Source: Kwoniella bestiolae CBS 10118
Taxonomy: Eukaryota > Basidiomycota > Tremellomycetes > Tremellales > Cryptococcaceae
Reading direction: 5' to 3'
Assembly (NCBI RefSeq): GCF_000512585.2
Contig: NC_089248.1
Coordinates: forward strand, 496,001-560,000
DNA: 64,000 nucleotides
Made by a program: the position numbers and the translations under genes
Part shown: positions 33,332 through 43,620 of the stretch, piece by piece
Layout: each line of letters opens with the position of its first letter
Position numbering within the stretch: position 1 is the stretch's first letter
The notes under the pieces: generated by a model
What the model was told of the DNA's origin: nothing
Seen by the model: the letters and a program-made list of their open reading frames with translations, nothing else
Databases searched by the model: none

Positions 33332-33855
33332 TTAGGGCTTCGGCTGATCAGATATCGTTACTAGGAGGCCTGCCGCCTTCCATCCTCTGAATCCCCCTTT
33401 GAGGTCGGTTGCGGTCTTCACCCCCAAAGAGTTCAGCGACTGAACAGCAAGGGTGGAGGCATAGCCCTCGTTGCAGAACTGACAGGATTTGGCTTCAGCT
33501 GCGACATCCGCATCTTATAGTCTGAAATAATTTGCCTCACTACTATCGGTGTGAAGTGTGATCGACGTGCCTCATCGATGCTATCGGGTGACGTTGGATC
33601 TAATCGCCACTCCAGTACATTTCTGCCAAAACAAGCGTAAGCAGTATGCATGACAGATAGCTAGATTGCCTACCTTTCGATGATCAAAGCTCCAGGAATG
33701 AATCCTTCCTTCTCTCGGAAGGATGCCGGTCGAGTGTCAATTAAGAAAGTCGAAGAGCTTGACTGGGTCGCCCGATGAGCGTCTTTAGGATCTAGGCGGA
33801 CTATCGTTTCTCGTACACTATGTAGATGAGCTGAGATTTTACTTTCAGGTGGCAT
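33332..33855 (-). CDS. Small rhodanese-domain protein
   Basis: About 136 aa, three exons. ATG at 33855 (MPPESKISAHLHSVRETIVR). The rhodanese fold motifs are in order: STFLIDTRPASFREKEGFIP, GALIIERNVLEWRLDPTSPD, then HFTPIVFCNEGYASTLAVQS with a catalytic-position Cys (FCNEGYAS), and LGVKTATDLKGGFRGWKAAG LL; TAA at 33334-33332. Introns lie after ER and after TPIV. Rhodaneses transfer sulfur from thiosulfate or persulfides, or act as sulfide/phosphate-binding modules. The active loop CNEGYAS lacks the usual Arg at its end, so the substrate is unclear. A single domain without targeting signal; it sits next to the oxygenase/transporter pair, but a functional link is only suggested by position. Confidence 0.8.
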
Positions 33856-34888
33856 TTTGACGGGTTTCTCTGCTTTTGATCGAACACATAGTTGACCAGT
33901 GCATATGACAAATATGTATGAGCTTTACTGACTTGATTGACCGCTGGGTCGCAGAGTTAATCATAACACGCAGGGTTGAGTGCGAATGACGCCATCCATT
34001 GTCGGACACGCGCCTTATGAAATAGTTACCTCATTTCCAATGGTAATTGCGATTGTTGCAAACGCGCTGCGATATCCCTGCGCGGAAAGGCCGGATATTT
34101 CCCGATAGACACAAGCTATTTCAGAGATTATTGTAGAGACAAGTGTAGCTCGAGACTGATGCGCAGATTCCTCTGCTCCATTAAGATGCCATACTCTGAT
34201 AGGAGACGTCAAGAGCTTTCCTGAGATCTTGTCGGGGCAGCATAGCGGTCTTGGGCTATACAGCATCTTCAACAATTCGGGTACCAGATCATGTGATTGT
34301 GTGGTGATCTACGCGGTGACAACAGTCTGGTTGTTCTCCCCAGAACTAGCCGGGGATCGAATGAAGCGCAGTCATGATCCTTTGCGAAAGCAACGTTCGA
34401 TATGACTGTTTAACGACGGAGGGGAGGCATATTGCCGAGACTCTGCTAGGAGATCCATCCGTACAGAAATCCGACATGGTGGTTCCACACAGCGGTACAA
34501 ACAATGCCGTACATATTCGCCAGAAGCGACAAACCATGCGAAGCTTAATTTGAAAATTCCCTATCAGATGTGCAAGGCACGTTACAGGCCATGTTGAGGA
34601 ATGTTTACTCCCTCTCGTAAATATCTTGTACTTTTTCATATGCAGATCTCAGTATCATTGAACCTCTGGCCTAGCTTCCAGCCCGGGATGCATGAGCATG
34701 GACAGTGTTGTGAACTTTCATATAGGATCATCCATTACGGGTGGTAAACATCATGACTTGAAAATACGTCGCCTCTTCTTCTTCGGTCTTATTTGTTTAG
34801 TTGTATTTTCACCAATATACCTTTGTAAGACCTCTGACATCTCCAACAGCGTACCAATCTACATCACGCTAACTCAAGGATATCGAAC
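33856..34888. other. Long intergenic region
   Basis: About 1 kb. Two minus-strand frames (34015-34275, 86 codons; 34346-34639, 97 codons) have no recognised motif; the first might be a gene relic but nothing supports this. It holds the promoters of the rhodanese gene and of the first secreted-family gene. Confidence 0.4.
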
Positions 34889-36296
34889 ATGCACCGAAGC
34901 TATCTATTCACGTTCCTCGCCCTTCTCTTCCTGGCCTTCGTCCAAGCTCAGCCCACAAAGACAGAAGATGGCCTTCTAGCCAAAAGACAACCTTCCCGTA
35001 GGGCTCAGTCTTCCAAGACTGAGCGAGAACTGTTCATAAGAGGAGGATCATCTGCAAGAACCCCATTCAAGAGGTCACTGTGCAGTACCAACGCCGAATG
35101 TCTGAGAAGGGGTCTCCCGCTCTTGAAGCCAGCTAAAAGAGGTACCGGTACTAGAGCTCTCAGACCTCGTCAATCGGATTCTCCAGAAGTGTGAGTCATC
35201 GTTGGTCGATAGCTTCAAAGGAATCCCTTGCTCAAAGAACACGCTGACACCTCAAATCGCTGAGCAGGTTCAGTGGGGGTATCGAAGTTTTCAATTCCGA
35301 TCGCGAAAGTCTCGGTTACATCTCAAAGACGCTCAACGATGATGGTGGATACGATATCACGACTGTGCGTTGTTGTAAGTTGTAACGTCGTAGATCATTG
35401 ACCATTGTAAAAAAACAGGACGCAAGCGAGGCCGTGACACTTCTTTTCTCACAAAACGGCGACGACCCCTTCACATTTACTATATCCTCGGACGATCGAC
35501 AAGGTGGTTACCCGTACTTGGGTGCTGGTAGGTTATGGCTTTGCAAGGAGAGGCGTGACAGAATGCAAAGTTGACCTACGATTTCGCGCTTCAGTTTTCA
35601 ACGACCAAACTTCGAACCTTGGCTCTGGGGCAAGGTTAGCAGCAGGCATTGACCGCGCAATTCGTAATTTGCATGTAAATTGACAGATTAACAACCAACC
35701 GCAGTGCTTTCGCCCTTCTTTCGGGTATATCAAGAGAGAGTAAGTGTAAACGCGATCTGATATGAATTTGTGCTGATCTGTGGAGTATGGCACAGTCTCT
35801 GGACCCGCTCAGGCCGATGAAGAAGGACTTGAAAATACGCGTGGGCTATACAATGGGCAAGAGACCGCCATCGTACGTTCACTATCTCACAATCTTCATG
35901 GTTGGGCTCTTGTTAAAGAGATTCCTTGATACATAGTTCTTGTATAACTCCGAGACTCAAGAGATTACAGGACAGTGGATCAATACAGACGGTTCAAAGC
36001 CTATCACTATGTTGTTCCTGGCTAGTTCGTCCAACTGTGAGTCGAGCCCTTACACACGGATCCGAGAAGCTGGCTGACCAAGCTCAAATCTGTAGACGGA
36101 TTCGGCTTGATCTCGCCGGCAGACTACTCTGCGTTCGTGGATGGATTCGGTGTGAACCCAACGCCAGTTGTGAGTTGTCTGCTCTGCGTCTGCTGTGTTC
36201 ATTTGGGAAAGTGGATCGTGGATTGCTGACGCAAGCGGAAACTGTTGTTTTTCCCCCCAGAGCTTCAAATATGTGACCATTCCTCCACCACCGTAA
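34889..36296 (+). CDS. Secreted CSTNAEC-family protein, copy A
   Basis: About 289 aa in nine exons, all joined in phase. ATG at 34889; signal peptide MHRSYLFTFLALLFLAFVQA. Dibasic sites (LLAKRQ, FKRSL, PAKRG) suggest Kex2-like processing. Then comes the hallmark CSTNAECLRRGLPLLKP with RALRPRQS at the exon 1 end (exon 1 is 34889-35190). The rest is a beta-rich domain: VFSGGIEVFNSDRESLGYIS, FTFTISSDDRQGGYPYLGA, FLYNSETQEITGQWINTDGS and YGFGLISPADYSAF, ending VTIPPPP, TAA at 36294-36296. Function unknown; similar CSTNAEC/PRQ proteins exist as hypothetical secreted proteins in basidiomycetes (from memory). It is first of a tandem trio with copies B and C. Confidence 0.75.
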
Positions 36297-37020
36297 TCTC
36301 AATCTACAGACCGTATGAAGAGATCACGGAGGTCCACAGGGCTTGACTTCCCTTCTTTAGCAAGATGACATCGGTTGATGGAGTCGTGGATCTCGTATAG
36401 AAGCTTTTTATTCCCCTCCCCTCCCCTATGGTTTTGTTTTGTTCGTTTCTCTCCTATCTTGGGCAATTTGTGTGAACTATATGAATCTGAATCTGGACCT
36501 GAATATGAGATACATCGGATACAGTTCTGAAACAACCGTAAGCGTGTGACTATAGACACGATTGCACAACAATTCTAGACATCCCGAAGATCATGAGTCC
36601 ACCTCATGTAGTGCATATGCCCATCAAGGACGCTGACCCGATTCTTATTCTTGTCTCGCGTCAAATTTCAGTCATCCTTTCGAATTCTGACCTTCCGACT
36701 GCCGATTGGGATACAACCTTGGGCTTGTGACTCCCGAAACGAACTGACTGGCTTGACGCAGGGCTTCTGAGACATTATTCAGCTTCCTAATCCTCTGAAA
36801 TGCTGTCATTCGAGATTGCGCCAGCAAGGCAAGTAGAGGCATTGTTCAACGGCTGTCTTCAACAACAGATGTATCGCACAAAGATATATATATAGTCCTT
36901 CGCTATGCCTGCGTCGAAAAATAGATGCACCAAAGATTCTTCATTCCCCTCAAGCGTCTTACAAGACAGAAGAAATCAAAGGTAATTGCACAATCGACAA
37001 CTGGACAACCGGCCACTTTT
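36297..37020. other. Intergenic region between copies A and B
   Basis: No gene supported. A TATATATATA box at 36885-36894 lies about 130 nt upstream of copy B's start and is a likely TATA element. Confidence 0.45.
36885..36894 (+). promoter_or_regulatory. Probable TATA box of copy B
   Basis: Ten alternating T and A bases about 127 nt before the ATG at 37021, a normal fungal distance. Proposed from sequence only. Confidence 0.4.
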
Positions 37021-38427
37021 ATGATCATGTGGAACTTCCGATGCTGGCTCGCTTTGGTGATCGCCATCCTCAGTTCGTTCTGTGCAGTCAATGCGAACGC
37101 CCTTCAAGGGCATTCGGAAGTCGTCCCTTGCTCAACCAATGCAGAATGCCTACGGATGGGTCTGCCTCTACTCAAACCTACAAGAAGATACTCAAGAAAT
37201 CGTGCTCTGAGACCTCGTCAGTCAAACTTACCAACAGTGTGAGCGTTTCTATCCTTGTGACTTCTGCACTTATCAAATCGCTGATCGATACTGTGCAGCT
37301 ATACTGGAGCTATAAAGATCCTAGATGCCAATAGTAATCCTTTAGGTTACGTCTCCCGGACGTTGAACGCCTACAATGCCTACGACATCACCACTGTGAG
37401 TTGCGCAGTTCGGCATCCGACAATGTCATCGGAAATTGACTTTGCTGGTACTGACTGATCATGCATATGTAGGATTTCAACAACGCCTTGGTAGTGTCTT
37501 TTGGACCCAGTGACAACGGGCCAGTCCTATTCACCGCCTCCGCTGGGACTCGTACTGGTTCATTCTCATACTACGGTGCCCGTGAGTCTTCTTCCGAGTA
37601 AGCATGGCTAGCTCTATGAGGTTGCTGCACTGTAGCTGATGTCCGACTTCTTCTTGCTTCTTCATGATGATGATTTGTAGAGTTTAATGGACAGGCAGCC
37701 AACGCGAATATGGGGACCACCGGTCGAACGGCCCTTACGTGAGTGACGTCCCCGGTGGCCACATTCGTTTGTGCTGATGACTTTCGTTCTTCCTTAATTT
37801 TCATGCATCATAGAACCTATGCCACCCTCGTCGGTGCTACAGCAGAAGGTAAGTGATCACGGGCGAAGAGAGCCACGCTAGTCTTCGGGCTTAGATGAAA
37901 TTCTGTTGACATCACCTGTCCGGTTGACGACCCCCTTGTGTATGCTCGCAGTGAAAGGCAAAGCTCAAAATCAAGTGACCTCTCGCAACCCCAACGGCAA
38001 TGGTGCCGTGGAGACCGATATAGTAAGTTTGACCAAACAACTTCTGAGGGCATACTGAGTATGATTAACCCGGTCGTCCATGTACAGTTCCTATACGATC
38101 CTTCTACCACTCAAATCACAGCCAAGTGGACTAATACAGACGGAACATTGAAAGATACCGTGTTTTACCTGGGCCAAAATGGATGTAAGTTTTCGTACCA
38201 CCAGAGACACACATAGAAGCTCGTGCTGATCAACACCCCGCAAATGCAGACGGTCTCGGATTGATATCTGAGACAAACTACGCGGCTTTCAAGGCCAATT
38301 ACAATGTTGCCAACGCTCAACAAGTCGTAAGTGATTGTTCATGTATGGCTGTATTTGAAAGCTGAACTCTTGGGTTCATGATCAATTATGATAGACTTAT
38401 TACCTCGTCCCACCACCGGCCAATTAG
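37021..38427 (+). CDS. Secreted CSTNAEC-family protein, copy B
   Basis: About 265 aa. The start at 37021 (MIMWNFRCWLALVIAILSSF, then CAVNANA) gives a clean signal peptide; an in-frame ATG at 36925 would bury it. Motif: CSTNAECLRMGLPLLKPTRR, then RALRPRQSNLPT; exon 1 ends 37238. Body: YTGAIKILDANSNPLGYVSR, FGPSDNGPVLFTASAGTRTG, TTYATLVGATAE, FLYDPSTTQITAKWTNTDGT and YGLGLISETNYAAF, ending YYLVPPPAN, TAG at 38425-38427. Intron positions and phases match copy A (for example GT|GTGAGC after the PRQS block and an intron before YGxGLIS). It is the copy closest to A. Confidence 0.75.
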
Positions 38428-39316
38428 TCTGAAGGCAAACAGTTGTAAAGGGGCAACAATGGAATTGTATGATATATAGATCATGAATGATGTTCAAGGC
38501 TAAGATCCCGATCATTTACGCCCGTACGCGCACACGCTGGCCATCATCCAATCCTCCTCGATCCGTCTTTTGGGACTCTTGATCTTCTCACTCCCTCAGC
38601 CGATTGCTTTATATTTTGGCTGCTTTCAAAAGTGCGATGGAAAGTGCCAGTGGGAGTTATCAGAATGTCCTCGCGCCAACTGTCTTTGCGTGGGAAGGTG
38701 ATTGCATGCTTCTCGAGCGAACTCATCCTATCCAAATTCGAAGCTGGCCATAGATGCGCTGTCGATAACCTCTAGATAGGTCAATGTAAGATATCTGGCT
38801 GAAAGCGTGATTTGCGATTTCCTCACGGGGTTACATATTTTATTACCTGTCCGGTCAGCTTCGAACGGTGAAATACCATCCGAGAGGACCTTACGTTGTT
38901 TCGGTTGTTTACTGTACATACAGTCACCTGGTCCCTGATGTCTCAACGGGTTGAACCAACCATGAGAGGCGTGTAGGTTGAATTAACGATAATTCCCAGC
39001 AGTTCTCGATCTCTTGGCATCACCCTTTGGACAGGCCAGTAACCCAACGGAGTTTATGTTGACCATGAGTTGATCCATACCTTGAAAAGCATATTGTTTT
39101 TGCAGGACCGATCAACACGGCGGTATGTTTACTTCAGAGGGGTTCCAGTATATACGATGGAATGGTACAATGACCGGATCCATATAATAGTTCTACTTCG
39201 TGCTGTGACTCTCTTCCCACAATATTAGACTCATTAATTCACGTTGTCAATCTACTGAGCCACCTTCTGATGTCACTCGTATCCCCGCAAGAACGCATCC
39301 AAGGCGATCCATCAAG
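38428..39316. other. Intergenic region between copies B and C
   Basis: 889 bp with no supported gene. Short minus-strand frames (38544-38735, 38728-38946) are uninformative. Confidence 0.45.
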
Positions 39317-40778
39317 ATGTTGAAATCTCTCTATATACTGGTCATCTCATTGACGCTAATCACCGTGTCTCAGGCGGTCCCTACGAAATCAACCGGTGAA
39401 TCCTTCTGGAACAGCCTCAATAGGACTAGACCTTCTCCCGCCAGAAGAGGATGTTCGACCAATGCGGAGTGTCTACGAACCGGACAATCCCTCATCAAAC
39501 CTCATCGGAGATCTCCAACTACCCGAGCGTTGGCTCCCCGTCAATCAGCTGGATTCCCAAGGTACGTACTGCACACCCACCGCGGAGACGAGCCTTCCTG
39601 AGCTAACTACATGATTGACATTCCTCGCTTCTCCTCAGAATGTACAACGCTATCAGAGTGACAAGTACTTCTGGACAAGAGTACGGCTGGGTTGAAAATT
39701 TTCAGACCACTAGTCTCCAATTTAGCAATGTGAGTGAATCGGTACCTCACCATCTCATAAACATAAATCTGAATCTGATTGCGTTCACGTAGGACCCGAC
39801 TTTAGCGATGAGCATTAACTACGTCGAAAATGCCAATGCAGCGGATCCCCTAACTCTCACCATTTCCTCCGATCAGAGACCTAGCGGTTTCCCATATCTG
39901 GCTGCTCGTAAGTACAATAGATAAACCCGCTATGGCAACCCCGAAAACCTGCTCTGCCTACTCTAAGTCTTCAGGGGATAGTCGTGCTGACGTCTTTGGA
40001 TTGCAATGCTCTAGAGCCTGCCGTCCCTGCTGATGAGTCTCAGAGTGATTTGAGATCAGGAAGTTTCAAGTGAGTCGTTTGCGACAAGAGTTTACATTGA
40101 TGAATCGGGATATGCAATATTGACGGTCGACGCAGTTACGCGACATTAACAGCAGGGTCTATCAACCGTAAGTCCTACCTAAGAAATCGAGACCTCGCAC
40201 AAACGATGACATCGTGCTGATGACTCAGTTTTTGACAGATCCCGCCGGTCCCCCGTACACAGGTCCAGAAGACACATACTATGATTCTGATGACTCCAAC
40301 GAAACTAACTCTCAAGGCACGGAAACCGCTATCGTGAGTGGTGGATATGGATCCCAATTGAGTTCTGAGCTGGAGGCAGAGTTGGAATTGACAACCTTGA
40401 TGTGCGGACAGTGGGTCGTCAATCCCGATACTCTGGAAATCACCGCTCAATGGATAAATGCAGATGGGTCGAAGCCTCCTACTGCCATTGTCGCGTACCT
40501 CAGAAATAGTAAGTCGAGCCTAATTTGACCGACGTTCTGGTTCCAGAGCGATTAGCGGACGTCGGATTGGTTGTTGATATTTCATCTCACGTTACTATAG
40601 ACCTTCTGTTGCTCAGTGGTGATGGACCTATCTTCAAGTCTACGTACGGCCAATACGGAGAGATCATGGTGAGCAACTGTGTTCCTAATTTCCACCCACT
40701 TCAGATTCTATGTCTGACACCGACCTCCTTCTATCACCGTAGACTCTCCACTTCGACACTCTACCAGAGACTCCTTAA
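39317..40778 (+). CDS. Secreted CSTNAEC-family protein, copy C (divergent)
   Basis: About 280 aa. ATG at 39317; signal peptide MLKSLYILVISLTLITVSQA. Motif CSTNAECLRTGQSLIKPHRR followed by RALAPRQSAGF; exon 1 ends CCCAAG at GTACGT. Later exons: MYNAIRVTSTSGQEYGWVEN, DPLTLTISSDQRPSGFPYLA, NYATLTAGSIN, an acidic Asp/Tyr/Glu insert (PEDTYYDSDDSNETN) and ITAQWINADGSKPPTAIVAY; then LLLLSGDGPIFKSTYGQYG and the end TLHFDTLPETP, TAA at 40776-40778. Same architecture and intron phases as A and B but the C-terminal third has diverged. Potential N-glycosylation at NETN. Confidence 0.7.
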
Positions 40779-41120
40779 AGATAGACTACATTTTTGAGAT
40801 TACAAATAATTGGCAGAGGTCTCAGGCGGTACAACGTCTCGATATGTTAGAGTAATATAATATCTCGTCTTTTCTCTTGACCATACGGACTTTGATTTCG
40901 GACAATTCACACTTGGGCTCTTAAAATTCTGGGTATTATGCATCGTGTGCATATGGCGGTAGTAGCCCAACGCGGTAACGATAATTGCGCAGCGGATAGA
41001 CATACACCAAACCAAACCACCAAATAGTACATGTTGCATACGCAGATATGGTACTGGACATTCGTATGGAAGAACGCAATTACGGTCGATTTATACCTTG
41101 TTTCCTAAGATTCTCTTCCA
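40779..41120. other. Convergent intergenic region copy C / NKAP
   Basis: AT-rich 3' regions of both genes; no gene supported. Confidence 0.45.
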
Positions 41121-42980
41121 TCATCTACAATCACAATTAAACATGAGCATTCTCTTCTTTCGTAAAGTTTAGGCAGAAGAAAGATAGACATACCTCTTTG
41201 AACTGCGTGATGATCATACCCTCCTTCTTCTCCTTCTCCTCTTTCTGCAACTTCAGAATCGCCCTCTTCTCAGCTTCGTTGATGACCTGGTTTTCCTTTC
41301 TCATTCGCACAGCGTTCATACGTTGGTGTCTCGATCCAGACATGACGTATCCGGATTGTTCGAATTTCTCAATCTGGTCCGCCTCCATACCGATCTCTCC
41401 TCGTCGGGGGATACGTTGTCCTGATTCGGCATAGGCGGCCATGGCTTCTCCTTCTCCTGGTCTCATATGGGCGAAGCTGGGGGAGAGAAGTCAACATATG
41501 TTACGTATGCCATTTCGATTTCGCCGATTCAAGCTGAAACACTCACGCCGACCTGTCCATCCCTTTATCTCTACCCTCCATAGGCAACTGCGGTCCAATC
41601 TCCTCGTCACTATCCTCTTCAATCCTCTGAAAAACCTTCTCAGGTGACTTCTGCACATGACTCTCAACCTTATGTCTATCCCTCTCGCTGGGTATAAGCA
41701 CAACTTCACCACCCTTTTCGACCCATTGATCTGCCAAGTCCTCCTGTGGTTCATCGACATCCACATCTTCGTCTCGGGCCTTTGATCTTCTTCTCTTCCT
41801 CCTCCTATCCTCTGATTCGGAAGCACTATCAGAATCGTACCTCTTCCTCCTCTCTCGCTCTTTCTCCTTTCGTCGTCGACGACGGCGGTCTTCCTCCTCT
41901 GAATCAGTCTCTGAGGAAGATTCGTCGGAGTATTTTCTGGATGATCGATGTTTCGATGATTTGTGTTTGCTGGATTTGGACCTGGTTTTATGTTTGGATG
42001 ATTTCGATTTGGATTTGTTCTTTTTGCGTTCTGCTTCGAGTTCGCTGGATTGACGGGTTGGTCAGCAAAAGGCACTCGCTCTGATGGAGGCTGGAGGTAT
42101 GAACACATGAATGGTGATGACATTGCATGTCATAGGGTGCGAGATGGTGATCAGACGGAGAGTACTTACTCTTCATCCTGATAAGGTCTTTTAGGCGAAT
42201 CAGGCCAGATTGAGAACGGATTATTCTCACGTTCCTGTCGTCGTCTACAGCAATCAAAAATTATCAGCATCCTTGTGCACTTCCATCCGGTCCAGCATAT
42301 GGGGTTCAACAATCTGACATCGAGGAGGAGTGCTTGATGAGACCAATGACTCACCTCTCAAAATCCATATTCCCAAACCTCTGATGCGCAGGAGGGTTCT
42401 GCCAATTAGGCCTCTGAGAATCTTGCATCCTAGGCACCCAAGGAGGAGGCATCCCTGGTCCTCCCCCTCCAGAAGGTGGTGGTCCAGAAGGTAAATCATT
42501 TCTTCTTCCATATCCATACGCCTCTCCACCACCACCACCGTTGTTGGGAGGAGGGGGTGCATTGGAATCGTAAGGTTTATAAGTTGGTGAAGCTCTTCTT
42601 GGCCTATCGTCTCGCTCTCTCTCTGGAGATCTTCTTCGACGATCACGTTCGTCTCGTCTTGAGTCGTAGGATCTGAATCCTTCTCCATCCCGATCTCGTA
42701 CTCTATCTCTGTCTTCATCTCGGTCCCGTCTGTCATCTCTCGCCCTGTCCCTTCTATCGTCTCTGTCTCGTCTATCATCTCTATCCCTATCCCGTCTATC
42801 CTCCCTATCCCTCTCTCCCGACCCACGCTCGTCCCCATTCCTCTTCCTATCCATCAACTTCCTCCTCAACTCCTCTTCCCTACTCGAAGATCCTTCCCCA
42901 TTTCCGTTGGTCGCAGGAGCAGGTGGTCGTGATGATCCACCGGGGACCAAACCCAGTCGCGATGGATGGACTGTTGCCAT
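41121..42980 (-). CDS. NKAP-like (NF-kB activating protein / SynMuv C-terminal) RNA-processing factor
   Basis: About 470 aa. In animals NKAP is a nuclear RNA-binding, splicing- and transcription-associated protein. ATG at 42980 (MATVHPSRLGLVPGGSSRPP). An Arg/Asp dipeptide region (DRRDRDRDDRRDRDDRR) is followed by a Pro/Gly linker and NPFSIWPDSPKRPYQDEE, then a Ser/Lys/Arg-rich stretch (RSKSSKHKSSKHRSSRK) and an acidic segment. The C-terminal SynMuv domain is diagnostic: FAHMRPGEGEAMAAYAESGQ, RIPRRGEIGMEADQIEKFEQ, SGYVMSGSRHQRMNAVRMRK and ENQVINEAEKRAILKLQKEE. Last exon is tiny: splicing after TQFKE gives KRMLMFNCDCR with TGA at 41123-41121; read-through would end in ENAHV at 41137. Four introns. 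Confidence 0.88.
42660..42830 (-). repeat. Arg-Asp codon repeats in NKAP
   Basis: In-frame CGA/AGA-GAC/GAT repeats encode (D)RRDRD-type units. Simple-sequence expansion in coding DNA is likely. Confidence 0.6.
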
Positions 42981-43620
42981 TTTACTGAACTATTCTTTTG
43001 AGTGATGCTGTAGTTGAAAGATGAGGGGGAAGGAAGTGGATGAAGAAAAGGTCAATCTGTGTATTTGTAGTTAGTGTAGTGAGTGGCAAGTTGAGTTGAG
43101 GAGTGTTACACGTGGATTTAATCATCATTTGTGGCATTATCACTTAGCAGCTCACATACTGCTCGCAGCCTATGGACCAAGTTACGCATTCATGCTAGAC
43201 AAATCCGGACGGATACATCCAATGCATCGTAATAGAAATCGATTTATAAAGAACGTACTTCATAGCACAAGACATAAACACACATTAAATCATCAAGATC
43301 GTTACTTTTTTTCCACTTCAGCATCAAGCTCAAGAGAAACCCCCATTGATAGATAGCTTCCCAGCATCCCATCTATCCATCTACTTCATCTAGAAGTCCT
43401 GATCCCTTGCTGATCTATTCAACAGATCGTATGCGTATGTTATGTGTGTGTGTGTCCAATAGTAATGTATAATCCACAGAATGACCAAAAGAAAGAGAGC
43501 TAAGAGATTGTTTATCCGTGAGATCCGATTGAGGGTATATACAACAAAGATGATGATGATGGATTGGTTGAATCGTAAAGATCGTGATTGTCATGAGATT
43601 ATGAATGGGGATCGCTGGGT
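42981..43620. other. Intergenic region NKAP / chitinase
   Basis: NKAP promoter side plus chitinase 3' region. A (TG)n run lies near 43441-43454. No supported gene. Confidence 0.45.

Noticed and set aside
34015..34639. Two minus-strand frames upstream of the secreted family
   Set aside because: No motif, no paired splice sites leading to a longer protein; a decayed gene cannot be shown.
41988..42838. Long minus-strand frames rich in Arg/Glu and Gly/Thr
   Set aside because: Alternate frames of the repetitive Arg-Asp region of NKAP.
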